From the NCBI RefSeq assembly GCF_002752635.1, contig NZ_AYTW01000012.1, forward strand, positions 57,226 through 121,225: a stretch of DNA of 64,000 nt, written 5' to 3'. A program made the translations under genes and the position numbers. Below, piece after piece: positions 1-9,136 of this stretch. This DNA is from Mesotoga sp. Brook.08.105.5.1. Lineage in GTDB: Bacteria > Thermotogota > Thermotogae > Petrotogales > Kosmotogaceae. Position 1 is the stretch's first letter; the number at the start of each line of letters is the position of its first letter. The notes below the pieces were generated by a model, which ran no database searches, was not told the origin of the DNA, and saw only the letters and a program-made list of their open reading frames with translations.

Positions 1-1197
1 TTCATCTACGGGTTGTATCAAAGGTTCTTCGAAAGGTATCCTGTACTTCTCAGCCTATTTGCCGCATCGTTTTTCACAGTCACAGAGCATCTCAGGGAGA
101 TAGGCCCACTCGGATTCACGAACGGAAGGCTATCTGACGCTCTTCTAAACGAACAGCTGGGAATAGCTCAGCTTCTTGCGGTTGGTGGACCGCTACTCCT
201 TGTCTTCATAATAGTCTTTGTCAACCACTACTTGTCTCATCTCTTCATGGAACGCACAAGAGACAGAGCCTTATTGATTGTCATTTCTGTCGCTTTCGTG
301 GCTCTTGCGAATGCCGCGATGAGTAGTTTTGTGCCTATTCCGCATTCTTCCGATAAATATGAAAGCACACTTTACGCGCTTCAAACAAATATCTCCATGC
401 ACATGAAGTATTACCAGCCTCCCGACGAGACCTTGAGAGTGGTCTCGAGAGCGCTGAGAGAAATTCCCGAAGGTTCCGTAGTAATCTTGCCGGAAGCAAC
501 TTTCATGAGCGATATAAGAAGTAATTCAACCGGCTCGCAGCTTCAACAGATTGCAAGCGAACGCAACTTAAGGATTTTGGTGGGATTTCCCACATACAAC
601 GATAACAACTACAATCAGGTTAGGTTTGTAGATGGAGAGGGCTTCTCAGATGAATTCTACGCTAAAGTCCAGCTCACTCCCTTTGTTGAGTTTCTCCCAT
701 GGCCAAGAGTATTTGGACTCTTCAGTTTTCTCAAGTTCCTCGACTACTTCGATCCAGGCCAACAATTCACAATCTTTTCCGTAGATGAGCACAGGATAGG
801 AGCACAAATCTGTTTCGACTCTCTATACAGCAATGTCTCGCGAAATCTCACTCGCAACGGTGCAACAGTGATCGTCATTGCCACAAACGACGGTTGGTTC
901 AATATATCGACGGCTCTTCAACAACATCTATCAAAAAGCATCGCCAGAGCAATAGAAAACAGAAGATATGTGATTCAGGTATCCAACACCGGGATTTCAG
1001 CGGTAATCGATCCCTATGGCAGGATTGTAAAGCGACTGCCCACTTCGAAGGAACTGACGGCCGAGTATGTTGTTGGCGAATTCCAGTATCTTCCGAGGGT
1101 AACGACCACCCTATATACTAGGTTTGGGAACTGGTTCTTCTGGTTCTCTCTTCTTCTAGGAATAGCTTTAATAATACTTGGAGGTGTTGTTCTTTGA
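1..1197 (+). CDS. lnt: Apolipoprotein N-acyltransferase, C-terminal part (runs off the left edge)
   Basis: The reading frame is open to base 1, so the 5' end lies outside the window. The first visible residues are membrane segments, followed by a nitrilase-fold domain and a last hydrophobic helix at the C-terminus, which is the Lnt layout. The Glu-Lys-Cys triad of the nitrilase superfamily is visible as LPEATF, YAKVQLTPFVEF and GAQICFDS. Lnt transfers the third acyl chain to the N-terminal cysteine of lipoproteins in the inner membrane. About 398 residues are present of a family length near 500. Its TGA stop overlaps the TTG start of the next gene, so the two are probably co-transcribed. Confidence 0.9.
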   Translation, partial: FIYGLYQRFFERYPVLLSLFAASFFTVTEHLREIGPLGFTNGRLSDALLNEQLGIAQLLAVGGPLLLVFIIVFVNHYLSHLFMERTRDRALLIVISVAFVALANAAMSSFVPIPHSSDKYESTLYALQTNISMHMKYYQPPDETLRVVSRALREIPEGSVVILPEATFMSDIRSNSTGSQLQQIASERNLRILVGFPTYNDNNYNQVRFVDGEGFSDEFYAKVQLTPFVEFLPWPRVFGLFSFLKFLDYFDPGQQFTIFSVDEHRIGAQICFDSLYSNVSRNLTRNGATVIVIATNDGWFNISTALQQHLSKSIARAIENRRYVIQVSNTGISAVIDPYGRIVKRLPTSKELTAEYVVGEFQYLPRVTTTLYTRFGNWFFWFSLLLGIALIILGGVVL

Positions 1198-1607
1198 ATT
1201 ACCGTGAGAGAGCAAAAAAAATCCTCGAGACCCTCAACAGAGTTATTGTTGTGGGTTTCTCAAAGAATCCGGAAAAGGCGGCTAACTACGTTCCTACATA
1301 TCTTATTGAAAAGGGGTATCGCGTGATACCTGTTAATCCGAGCATGGAAGAATACAGCGGCCTAAAAGTATACCCGGATCTTGAATCAGTCGTGGCCGAC
1401 GGAATAGAGCTTGAAGTAGTTGACATCTTTAGACCCTCTGAGGAGGCGGAATCAGTCGCCTTGAAGGCCATAGAGCTGGGAGCAAAGGCTGTTTGGCTGC
1501 AGAAGGGTATAACGAGTGAAAAGGCTGCAAAGGCTGCCGCAGAAAAGGGAGTTCTTTACGTAGAAGACCTGTGCATGTTCGAGGAACATAGGAGAATATC
1601 GCTGTGA
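1194..1607 (+). CDS. CoA-binding domain protein (YccU-like)
   Basis: A 137-residue single-domain Rossmann-fold protein of the CoA_binding_2 family. The N-terminal glycine-rich strand-turn (VVGFSKNPEKAANYVP) and the later GYRVIPVNPS and AVWLQKGITSE segments match the family pattern of the succinyl-CoA-synthetase-like nucleotide fold. The function of stand-alone members is not well defined; binding of CoA or a similar nucleotide is expected. It starts at TTG overlapping the lnt stop (TTGA), which suggests translational coupling. Confidence 0.85.
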   Translation: MNYRERAKKILETLNRVIVVGFSKNPEKAANYVPTYLIEKGYRVIPVNPSMEEYSGLKVYPDLESVVADGIELEVVDIFRPSEEAESVALKAIELGAKAVWLQKGITSEKAAKAAAEKGVLYVEDLCMFEEHRRISL

Positions 1608-2977
1608 CGCAAGTTCCGTACTTGGTAGCGGGCGCGGCCCAGGGCGTCGGAAAGAGCTCTTAAACGTCGTACGAGTTAGCTGGTGCGGGGTAGGGGTAGA
1701 TGATGGTGGTTGGCCTGAAGCAAGAGCGAGAGCTAGAACTTGGTCATTCAGAAAACAAATGAAAGTTATGCAATCAGACGCAACGGACTTTGTCGATGAT
1801 GCCTTGGCACACCCTGGCAAGAATCCGGCATTTGAAAGTCCATGATAGAGATCATTGGTTCTCGTTTGAGGGATGAACTCTGGAAACATAGACCGTGATG
1901 CTGAAACAATTTCGCATGCGGCAATAGCGGGTATAGGGTATTAGGTCTGGGCGGTTCGGTGAACAGAAGCGGTCAACCCCTTGAGCGATTCTTGAGAAAC
2001 CGCGGTTGGTGGTTGCAGCGGTAGGAAAGAGCAAAGTGAAACAGGCTGACCGTTGAATGGTTCTCCGTTTGCCAAGAAAAGCATCAGTTGGAAGTTCCAA
2101 GTTGCAAGTTGTAAGAAAAAGCAAGAGACCGGGGTTGGGGGTAGGAAAGAACGAGAGAACCTGGTTGACCGTTGAACGGTTCTCCGAGGAGAACCCGTTG
2201 TTCGTTCCAGAGCGAGTATCTGTTCTTCGTTCTTGGTGAAGATCATAATGCAGGAGCAAGAAGATCATAACCAGGAACCTCAAGCAGAAGCATTTTGGGG
2301 CAGGCTCTGCAGGTTGATTGCTTTTTTGAATCCTTCCCTGTGAAGCATGCATTACGACCTGGCGTGATCTTCGCCACCCTTGCGTCCGCCGATGTTCTTT
2401 GGCCCATTGCTTCTCGCGATGTTCTTCCCGGAGAACGGCTCTTACAGCGTTAAGCGGTTCTTCCAGCGACCAGCGGTTTTTTTCTTAAGCGTGCAGCTGC
2501 TCTTTCGAAGGACAGGTCCTCGCTCCTGGACGGCGAACGGACAACGTCTCTTTCGCTCTTCTTCTGAACCAAGAACAAAGCTCCTAGCTCTGGAACGAAG
2601 AACTTGGGCGCAACGCGCCGGAACCGATCTTCCGATACTATCGGAGAACGGCGAACCGCTGACGGTCAACGTGGTTTTTCATCAGCGCTCAGCGTTCAGC
2701 GGTTCTTAGCCCGCGAAGCGGAATTGGCCTTTGCTAAGCAAAGACTGGCCAGGCGGAGCCGGACTGGCCACTGAAGGTGACTGGCTCTTTCTTTTGCCTC
2801 CTGGCGCGGAAGCGCCAGCACCACTTCCCCGGACGTTTCTCCGGGCATCGCTTCCTGCGCAGCAGCATCACTTCTCGACGAAGTCGGACTCGCCTCCTGC
2901 CGAAGGCAGCCTTGCGTCCGCCGATGTTTTCGGCGCATTGCGTACCCGGGGCAGCGCGCAGTAGGCGTCTGCCTCAC
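1608..2977. repeat. Gene-free repeat mosaic (about 1.4 kb)
   Basis: No convincing gene is seen; the open frames here lack ribosome-binding sites and family features and cross repeats. Three kinds of repeat can be read. (1) Around 1990-2075 and 2127-2200 two related segments share the words GGTAGGAAAGA and GACCGTTGAA.GGTTCTCCG; a third relative lies at 47263-47345. (2) 2435-2705 is a degenerate version of the tandem unit found at 40503-41215, with CTTAAGCG, GGACGGCG and a closing GCTGACGGTCAACGT module. (3) 2707-2960 is a run of short hairpins, part of which recurs inverted at 47431-47510. The 1608-1980 part shows nothing recognisable. Confidence 0.75.
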
Positions 2978-3763
2978 TTAATCATACAAGACTCTCTCCC
3001 TGAACTCTTCAACCAGCTCCGGAGAGTTGTTGGCAACGAGAACATTGGGATCTAGAAGGTCAAGAGGTTCCTTAAGACAGCTTCCAACGAAGCCACCGGC
3101 TTCCTTCACCAGCAGGACTCCGCTGGCAACATCCCATGCCTTGAGTTTCTCTTCCCAGAATATATCTGCTCTGCCGGCTGCAACGTAGGCAAAGTCAAGA
3201 CACGCGCTTCCCGTTATACGAACGCCTCTACATATCTTTATCGCTCGATTAATTCTCCTCGTAATTCTCTCAAAAGACGTCTCGGATGAGTACTGAAGGC
3301 CAACATGACTTGTAGCTTCTCGAAGCTCTTTTGTTTTGCTAACCCAAATCCGTTTATTGTTTAAGTAGGCACCCTGACCCTCAATTGCATGGAATGTCTC
3401 CTTCCGGTTGTGATCATAGGTAACTGCCAATACGACACGATTTTCTGTGTACAGAGCAATCTGTGTCGAATAGTGAGGATTTGACTTCGAGAAGTTTGTC
3501 GTGCCGTCCACAGGATCAACTATCCACATTGTTGAGGATCTAACATCTGGTCCCGACTCTTCTCCGAGATACGCAGCATCCGGGAAGAGATTGTGAAGAA
3601 ACGACTTGAGATTTTCTTCTATCTCGAGATCAACCGAGGTAACAATGTCCTTGTACCCGGACTTTCGTTCAACCGAAAACTCTTCCTTCGAGACCTTCCT
3701 CCATAGTTCAGGAAGATAAGCTCTGATTTTCCTGCTGAAGGTATTGAGAAGCAGATTATCCAC
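2978..3763 (-). CDS. Inositol monophosphatase family protein
   Basis: A 261-residue protein with the metal-binding motifs of the IMPase/FBPase-like phosphatases: GEESG near residue 68, the signature DPVDGTTNF around residue 83, and the C-terminal WDVASGVLLVKEAGG. These bind Mg2+ and catalyse hydrolysis of a phosphate monoester such as myo-inositol-1-phosphate or fructose-1,6-bisphosphate; substrate cannot be fixed from sequence. In Thermotogota inositol phosphates can serve as compatible-solute precursors, but that link is only a possibility here. Its start overlaps the end of pheT by 8 bp, so it is the last gene of the pheS-pheT transcript. Confidence 0.9.
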   Translation of the reverse strand: MDNLLLNTFSRKIRAYLPELWRKVSKEEFSVERKSGYKDIVTSVDLEIEENLKSFLHNLFPDAAYLGEESGPDVRSSTMWIVDPVDGTTNFSKSNPHYSTQIALYTENRVVLAVTYDHNRKETFHAIEGQGAYLNNKRIWVSKTKELREATSHVGLQYSSETSFERITRRINRAIKICRGVRITGSACLDFAYVAAGRADIFWEEKLKAWDVASGVLLVKEAGGFVGSCLKEPLDLLDPNVLVANNSPELVEEFRERVLYD

Positions 3764-6125
3764 GCAGCTTCACACCAATCTCTTCAGTCTCTTTTAAAAC
3801 CAACTCGATTAGAGAGTTTATCTCTTCGTCGGTAAGGGTCTTTTCGAAAGATTCAAAAGCTAGAGTAACTGTTATGCTCCTGTATCCATGTTCAATGCCT
3901 TTTCCTTCATACAGGTCGGAAACCCTTACTTCGTTGAAAAAGGTTCCTTCTAGAGTATTGGTTATCAGCTTTTCAAGCTGCCCATAGTCTATAGAGTAAG
4001 GAACAAGGAACGAGAGATCTCTGAAGACTCTTGGGAATGGAGAGATTTTCTTTACTCCGGAAAACTCTTTCATCATGCTTTCAATTAAGGTTACGTTGAG
4101 TTCTGCAATAAACACTTCACCGCTTTTGATTTCGTAAAGAGAATCGGCTATTGCTGGATCTACAGCACCAAGGAAGCCCGCTCTTGCACCCTCAATCTCT
4201 ACAGAGACTGCTTTCCCTCTTTCGAGCCAAGGGGCTGATGAAGGCTTGTACGCAGGAGTTAAACCGTAAAGTGAGAAGAACTCGTCGATTATTCCCTTGA
4301 TAGTGAAGAAGTCGATTACCCTCTTGTCGGAATAATCCTGTGGATTCTCTCTTCCTGTAGCCACAAAACCTAACGCAGTTGTTTCGCACTGCTTCTCAAG
4401 TGGATTGAAAACCGAAGCTATCTCGAAAAGCTTGATATCTCTGTTCTGTCTTCTGAAATTGTAGGATGCCGCAGCTAAGAGATTATAGACTAGCGATGGC
4501 CTCAAGACAGCCATATCCATCGACAGCGGGTTCCTCAAAGCGATGCAATCGACTCCTTTGTTTACTTTTGCAATCTCTTCGGGATTTACGAAACTGTATG
4601 TGACAACCTCGTCGAAACCATTTGCGACCATCAGATCCTTAAGTCTCTTCTGCCTCTTCAAAGACTCCGGTACGCCAGCCGAGATGGGGAAAATCCTGGG
4701 CAGTTCGTTTACTATCCTGTCGTAGCCGTAGATTCTGCCGATCTCTTCAACAAGATCAATTTCCAGTTTTGTGTCGTATGCTCGAAAAGCAGGTGGTTTT
4801 ACCTTCCAGCCATCATCTGTGCGCTCGACTGAAAACTCCAGGCTTTCAAGTATTCTGCCGATCTTCTCTGGCGGAACTGCTCCTCCAAGTCTCTCACTTA
4901 CGTACGACTCTCTTAGCTTTATATGCTGAAGCTCGGGCACCCTTCCGGCATCGACGATGTTCGAACCTACGTTTGCGCTACAGAGCTGCTTCATTAGATC
5001 GGCCAGTCGTCTTATCACGTAAATCGAATCTTCGTAGTCTATACCTCTCTCAAATCTGTACGAACTGTCTGTAGAGATCCCAAGCTTCCTTGCAGTCTTT
5101 CGGATTCTCACGGGATCAAACACGGCAACCTCTAGCAGAACTCTTTTCGTAGTTGAATAGACTCCCGATTCCTCACCACCCATAACTCCCGCAAGGGCTA
5201 GAGGGGTTTCGCCATTTGTGATCAGCATATCATTGTTATCAAGCTCCACGGTTTTTCCGTCGAGGAGTTCCAGCTTTTCTCCGTTTCTTGCCTTGCGAAC
5301 AACTATTTCGGTTGATCCAATCTTCTCCACGTCGAATGCGTGAACAGGATGACCGGTCTCAAGCATCACGTAATTCGTTATATCCACTACGTTGTTTATC
5401 GGCCTGAGACCTGCCGCAACCAGTCTCTTCTTCATCCAGAGAGGAGACTCGCCGATTTTCACATGGTCCACCAGAAGGGCCGTGTATCTGATACAGCCAT
5501 TGTCGTTCAGCTTCACCTTCAGAAAAGGATCATCTCCGGTCTGAATCGACTCATCCACTTCAGGTCTCGTGATCTTCTTTTCAAAGATCGCACCTAGTTC
5601 TCTCGCCAATCCAACGACAGAGAGACAGTCTCCCCGGTTGGCCGTCAATTCCACTTCGACCACCGGCGAGTCGAGCCCAAGCAGTTCAACCACGGAATCC
5701 CCCGGTCGACCTTCTTCAAGTCTCAATATAGTAAGTGATTTGTCCTCCAGACCTAACTCCTCAAGAGAAAGAAACATTCCTTCCGATTCAACTCCAAGGA
5801 ACTCCTTTTTCTCGATCTTCATTCCTGAAAGAGAGGAGCCTTCAGGCAACACGGCGACTGTTTCGCCTTTCTTGACAGTCAAGTCTGCTGTAACCACAGT
5901 TATCTTACGAGCACCGATGTCAATCTCGGTTATTTGAAGCCTTTCACTCTCAGGGTGAATACCTGTTGAAACAATCCTTCCCACCAATGCTCCCTCGACA
6001 TAACTCCAGGGATACTCAACACCTGCAACTTCAGTACCGCTCAGCGATAAGCTATTGCCGAGTTCCTCAGGGGATTTGTCGCTTATATCAATGAAGTCAC
6101 CAAGCCATTCGAGATACAGTCTCAT
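3756..6125 (-). CDS. pheT: Phenylalanine--tRNA ligase beta subunit
   Basis: A 789-residue protein of the usual length for bacterial PheT. The order is: N-terminal EMAP/OB-type tRNA-binding domain (about residues 40-150, ALVGRIVSTGIHP), B3/B4 editing domain (RPINNVVDITNYVMLETGHPVHAFD), B5 domain, the catalytic-core-like domain (FPISAGVPESL onward), and a C-terminal ferredoxin-fold anticodon-binding domain (FPRVFRDLSFLVP to the end). It pairs with PheS as an alpha2-beta2 enzyme that charges tRNA-Phe and hydrolyses mischarged Tyr-tRNA. The ATG overlaps the pheS stop by 4 bp (ATGA), typical translational coupling. Confidence 0.97.
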   Translation of the reverse strand: MRLYLEWLGDFIDISDKSPEELGNSLSLSGTEVAGVEYPWSYVEGALVGRIVSTGIHPESERLQITEIDIGARKITVVTADLTVKKGETVAVLPEGSSLSGMKIEKKEFLGVESEGMFLSLEELGLEDKSLTILRLEEGRPGDSVVELLGLDSPVVEVELTANRGDCLSVVGLARELGAIFEKKITRPEVDESIQTGDDPFLKVKLNDNGCIRYTALLVDHVKIGESPLWMKKRLVAAGLRPINNVVDITNYVMLETGHPVHAFDVEKIGSTEIVVRKARNGEKLELLDGKTVELDNNDMLITNGETPLALAGVMGGEESGVYSTTKRVLLEVAVFDPVRIRKTARKLGISTDSSYRFERGIDYEDSIYVIRRLADLMKQLCSANVGSNIVDAGRVPELQHIKLRESYVSERLGGAVPPEKIGRILESLEFSVERTDDGWKVKPPAFRAYDTKLEIDLVEEIGRIYGYDRIVNELPRIFPISAGVPESLKRQKRLKDLMVANGFDEVVTYSFVNPEEIAKVNKGVDCIALRNPLSMDMAVLRPSLVYNLLAAASYNFRRQNRDIKLFEIASVFNPLEKQCETTALGFVATGRENPQDYSDKRVIDFFTIKGIIDEFFSLYGLTPAYKPSSAPWLERGKAVSVEIEGARAGFLGAVDPAIADSLYEIKSGEVFIAELNVTLIESMMKEFSGVKKISPFPRVFRDLSFLVPYSIDYGQLEKLITNTLEGTFFNEVRVSDLYEGKGIEHGYRSITVTLAFESFEKTLTDEEINSLIELVLKETEEIGVKLRG

Positions 6126-7153
6126 ATTACAGCCCTCCTGTAACCCCTAAGGAAGCGTCTATCGTTCCGAAGAAGGTCCCTGATGTCTTCAAGATCGTAC
6201 TTCAGCATCGCAATTCTCTCAAGACCCGTTCCGGCAGCAAAACCACTCCAGACTTCAGGATCGTATCCTACGCTCTTAAATACGTTCGGATGTACCATGC
6301 CTGCTCCAAGGATCTCTAGCCATCCACTGCCTCCACAACTTCTGCAGCCTTCTCCGTTGCAGATCCCGCAACTCACATCGACTTCAAAGCTCGGCTCCGT
6401 AAACGGGAAGAAGCTGGGACGTAATCTGATCTTCCTGTTATCGCCAAAGAGCCTCTTGACAAAATGGTCTAGCGAGCCCTTCAAATGGCTGACCGATACT
6501 CCCTTATCCACGAACAGGATCTCAAACTGATGGAACATAGGAAGATGAGTAGCGTCGGGAGTGTCCTTTCTATAGCAGGTCCCAGGCGCGAATATCGCGA
6601 GAGGCGGGTTTCTTGACTCCATTGTCCTTATCTGAACGGGAGAAGTATGCGTTCTGAGGAGTCTGCCGTCTTCAAGATAGAAAGTATCCTGCATGTCTCT
6701 TGCGGGGTGCCACTCAGGAGTGTTCAAAGCCTCGAAGTTGTAGTAGGTTGTCTCAATCTCCGGACCCGTCGTTACCTCGAAACCCATGCTTACCCAGATA
6801 CTCTGGACCTCTTCCATTGTCTGGCTGATCAAGTGTAGAGAACCTATATCCCTCTTCTTGCCCGGAATTGTGTAATCGAGCCTCTCGGATTTCTCTCGTT
6901 CTATCCTGGCCGTTTCTTCAAGTTCGTTTCTGCGAGTACTCAGAGCCTCTTCAATCGCATTCTTATACTCGTTGACCGTCTTTCCAAACTCTCTTCTCTT
7001 CTCAGGAGGAATCTCTTTCAACTTCTTCATAAGCGAGGTTATCAAACCCTGCTTCCCGACGAGCCTGGATTTCTCTTCCTGAAGTGAGTTTAAATCAGAT
7101 ATTTTCATCACTCTAGTGAGGACTTCTTCCAGATTAATGTCTAGTCCTTTCAT
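6122..7153 (-). CDS. pheS: Phenylalanine--tRNA ligase alpha subunit
   Basis: A 343-residue class II synthetase catalytic subunit. An N-terminal coiled coil (about residues 1-90) is followed by motif 2 (FHQFE preceded by CYRKDTPDATH) and motif 3 (GTGLERIAML). A Cys-rich segment, CGICNGEGCRSCGGSG, sits just before WLEILGAGMVHPNVF; this four-cysteine knuckle is found in a subset of PheS proteins and probably binds zinc or is structural. It is the first gene of the pheS-pheT-IMPase unit, with a GGGGGTG ribosome-binding site upstream of its ATG. Confidence 0.97.
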   Translation of the reverse strand: MKGLDINLEEVLTRVMKISDLNSLQEEKSRLVGKQGLITSLMKKLKEIPPEKRREFGKTVNEYKNAIEEALSTRRNELEETARIEREKSERLDYTIPGKKRDIGSLHLISQTMEEVQSIWVSMGFEVTTGPEIETTYYNFEALNTPEWHPARDMQDTFYLEDGRLLRTHTSPVQIRTMESRNPPLAIFAPGTCYRKDTPDATHLPMFHQFEILFVDKGVSVSHLKGSLDHFVKRLFGDNRKIRLRPSFFPFTEPSFEVDVSCGICNGEGCRSCGGSGWLEILGAGMVHPNVFKSVGYDPEVWSGFAAGTGLERIAMLKYDLEDIRDLLRNDRRFLRGYRRAVI

Positions 7154-7186
7154 TATTGCACCCCCAAGAAGCGTTTGAAGTTATCG

Positions 7187-7609
7187 TTATCTTGTCTTGC
7201 AGTCTGAACAAGAGCCCTTGTAGATGACCTCGAGCGACTTCACCTCGAAATCGTTCAGTTCAGGAGGAAGTCTTCTCATGCAAGCTTCAAAGTATTTGAT
7301 TGGGATGTCGAAGACTCTACCGCAGGTATTGCATATGAAGTGACTATGAGGCTTGAGATTAGGATCGTATCGCCTGGAAGTCTTAGTTACAGCAATAGCC
7401 CTAATAATTCCTTCCTTTTCAAGAACTTCCATTACGTTATAGACTGTAGCCATTGAGATATTTGGATAAAGTTCTAAAGCAGATCTAAAAACTTCCTCAG
7501 CTCCCGGATGACCTTCATGATCTCTGAGAATCCGGATTATCGCAACTCTCTGAGGAGTAATCCTGTAGCCCCTGCTCTTGAGAAGAGCTATCGTCTCCTT
7601 GATGTCCAT
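7187..7609 (-). CDS. Fur/PerR-family transcriptional regulator
   Basis: A 140-residue protein: winged helix (GYRITPQRVAIIRIL, then NISMATVYNVMEVLEKEG as recognition helix) followed by a metal-binding dimerisation domain with PHSHFICNTCGRVFD and a second CxxC pair (CSDC) near the end, the structural zinc site of the family. PerR versus Fur cannot be settled; the short length and ISMATVYN motif fit PerR-like members. I place the start at the ATG at 7609, which has GGAGG nine bases upstream; a longer frame to 7663 has no such site. A TATAAT sits at 7646-7641, so the gene has its own promoter separate from pheST. Confidence 0.9.
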   Translation of the reverse strand: MDIKETIALLKSRGYRITPQRVAIIRILRDHEGHPGAEEVFRSALELYPNISMATVYNVMEVLEKEGIIRAIAVTKTSRRYDPNLKPHSHFICNTCGRVFDIPIKYFEACMRRLPPELNDFEVKSLEVIYKGSCSDCKTR

Positions 7610-7720
7610 AATTCCATAGCCTCCAAAAAAGGTTTGATTGATTATACAACAAAATTCATTCAATTTAGAAAAAGATTTATGAAAACCTCAATAAGACTTG
7701 CTTCTAGAAGGCAGCTTCAA

Positions 7721-8602
7721 TCAATAGAGGTCTTCAAGAAGAGCCTTCAGGGTTTTAGTATCCGCCATCCCAAGAAGACTAACCGCTGAAGAGGCCGAAA
7801 GTTTCTCAATTGCATAGCTGAATCCGTTTGCTTCCGCCATCTGAGCAGAGAACTTCTGAAGGTAATCAGGCTCAGAATTGAAAGAGAAGTACAGGACCAT
7901 TCGTCCGAATTCCGGAGAGTACATGAGAAGTGTGTACAGATAGGTCTTACCATCAGTTGCGAAATCCATTGAAGACCATGCGAAATGCCTTTCGAGCATA
8001 GCTTCAGAAAAATAGACCGGCGGACGAACAATAATCATGCCGTCGGTAGCATTTGAAAGCTTGGTCAGAGCTTCATGAGACATCTCTGAGTAGTTTCTAT
8101 AACTTGCACTAATCGAATGAAATGGATAAGACTTGACGAGCTTAAGAAGTCTATAGTTATCGTCATAAGTAACATCAAATGAGAGATCACCCGAGGAAAT
8201 CGTAATCTTTCTGCCGCTTGGCAAATCAAGAAAGAGATTGATCGTATAAGATTTGCTATTCACTAGATCCACGAAATTGTCTTCGAAATCCTTTATCTTT
8301 GTTATCGGCTCAAAGGCAACGCTTCGCGTTCGGAAAATGGCATAATGGCCCGAGCTATTCCTAACCCAACCAAACTCACCCTTCGTTGTCGAGTAAGAAG
8401 TGACCAGCTTGTACGGACCAGATTTTATTACTCGCTCGTTCTTCGCAGTAGTAACTATTCCGCTCTCTTGTACGTATCTGTCTACTTCATACGAAGAGTT
8501 CTTGAGTGCATTAACAAGCGTCGTTAACTCTTCAACAGCATCCTTTCCAACCGCCAGCCCGACAGTAAGCAATAGGACAACGAGTACGGACAGCTTTTTC
8601 AC
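7721..8602 (-). CDS. Exported protein of the ECF-sigma operon, possibly RseB/LolA-like
   Basis: A 293-residue protein with a clear signal peptide (MKKLSVLVVLLLTVGLAVGKD). The mature part alternates beta-strand-like stretches (EVDRYVQESG, KSGPYKLVTSYST, GRKITISSGDLSFDVTYDDNYRLLKLVKSYP), resembling in style the LolA/LppX fold used by RseB. No catalytic motif is seen. It follows the sigma factor and its putative anti-sigma factor in the same direction, the place occupied by RseB-type co-regulators elsewhere, so a role in envelope-stress sensing is a context-based guess. It could equally be a periplasmic protein of other function. Confidence 0.6.
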   Translation of the reverse strand: MKKLSVLVVLLLTVGLAVGKDAVEELTTLVNALKNSSYEVDRYVQESGIVTTAKNERVIKSGPYKLVTSYSTTKGEFGWVRNSSGHYAIFRTRSVAFEPITKIKDFEDNFVDLVNSKSYTINLFLDLPSGRKITISSGDLSFDVTYDDNYRLLKLVKSYPFHSISASYRNYSEMSHEALTKLSNATDGMIIVRPPVYFSEAMLERHFAWSSMDFATDGKTYLYTLLMYSPEFGRMVLYFSFNSEPDYLQKFSAQMAEANGFSYAIEKLSASSAVSLLGMADTKTLKALLEDLY

Positions 8603-8641
8603 GGCGATTTCACTCCTTTTGTGTCTTAGAGCGCGTATAGA

Positions 8642-9136
8642 TCAATAAGTTGTGTTGATTCCGGAGATCTCAAAGTCATTGTTCACAGACGATTCATTCA
8701 GGAAGCCCAGAGAACGCTCCATCTCTTTCTCCATGACCACAATATCATTCATCTGTGAATCAGCATGCGAGAAAACAGTCAAATTAACCCTGAGTCTCTC
8801 GTTCAGAGTCGAACTGTAACCAAGAACGTTTGCAAGTTGATAGAGATCGCCCTTTTTCTTGATTAGAATCGTATTGCCAGTGAAGAATGATACTGAAAAC
8901 AGACCAAGAACTAGACATGCGGCCACAGTTCCGAGCATCTTGTAGGGTCTGCTCTTTAGCTTCTTGATCTTGCCAACAGTCCTCTTCTTAAGCTCATCAG
9001 AAGGTCTGTAAGAGCAGCTTTCCTTAAGAGCTCCAATCACCTTCACATAACTCCTAATTTCCTTCTTCTCATCAACCCTCATTTCCTCTAAAGGGATCTC
9101 GCGATCCAAAATGCGGACAAATCTCAGTTCATCCAA
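8642..9136 (-). CDS. Putative anti-sigma factor, single-pass membrane protein
   Basis: A 164-residue protein: a charged cytoplasmic N-terminus (about 65 residues), one transmembrane helix (MLGTVAACLVLGLFSVSFF, about residues 67-85) and a C-terminal extracytoplasmic part of about 75 residues. Its start overlaps the end of the sigma gene by 8 bp. This topology and overlap are standard for ECF anti-sigma factors. There is no HxxxCxxC zinc anti-sigma motif, so it is not a classical ZAS protein. The assignment rests on topology and context. Confidence 0.65.
   Translation of the reverse strand: MDELRFVRILDREIPLEEMRVDEKKEIRSYVKVIGALKESCSYRPSDELKKRTVGKIKKLKSRPYKMLGTVAACLVLGLFSVSFFTGNTILIKKKGDLYQLANVLGYSSTLNERLRVNLTVFSHADSQMNDIVVMEKEMERSLGFLNESSVNNDFEISGINTTY

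Noticed and set aside
1852..2977. Open frames of 60-166 codons on both strands in the repeat region
   Set aside because: They have no ribosome-binding sites or family features, overlap each other and run through repeats that recur elsewhere in other frames.
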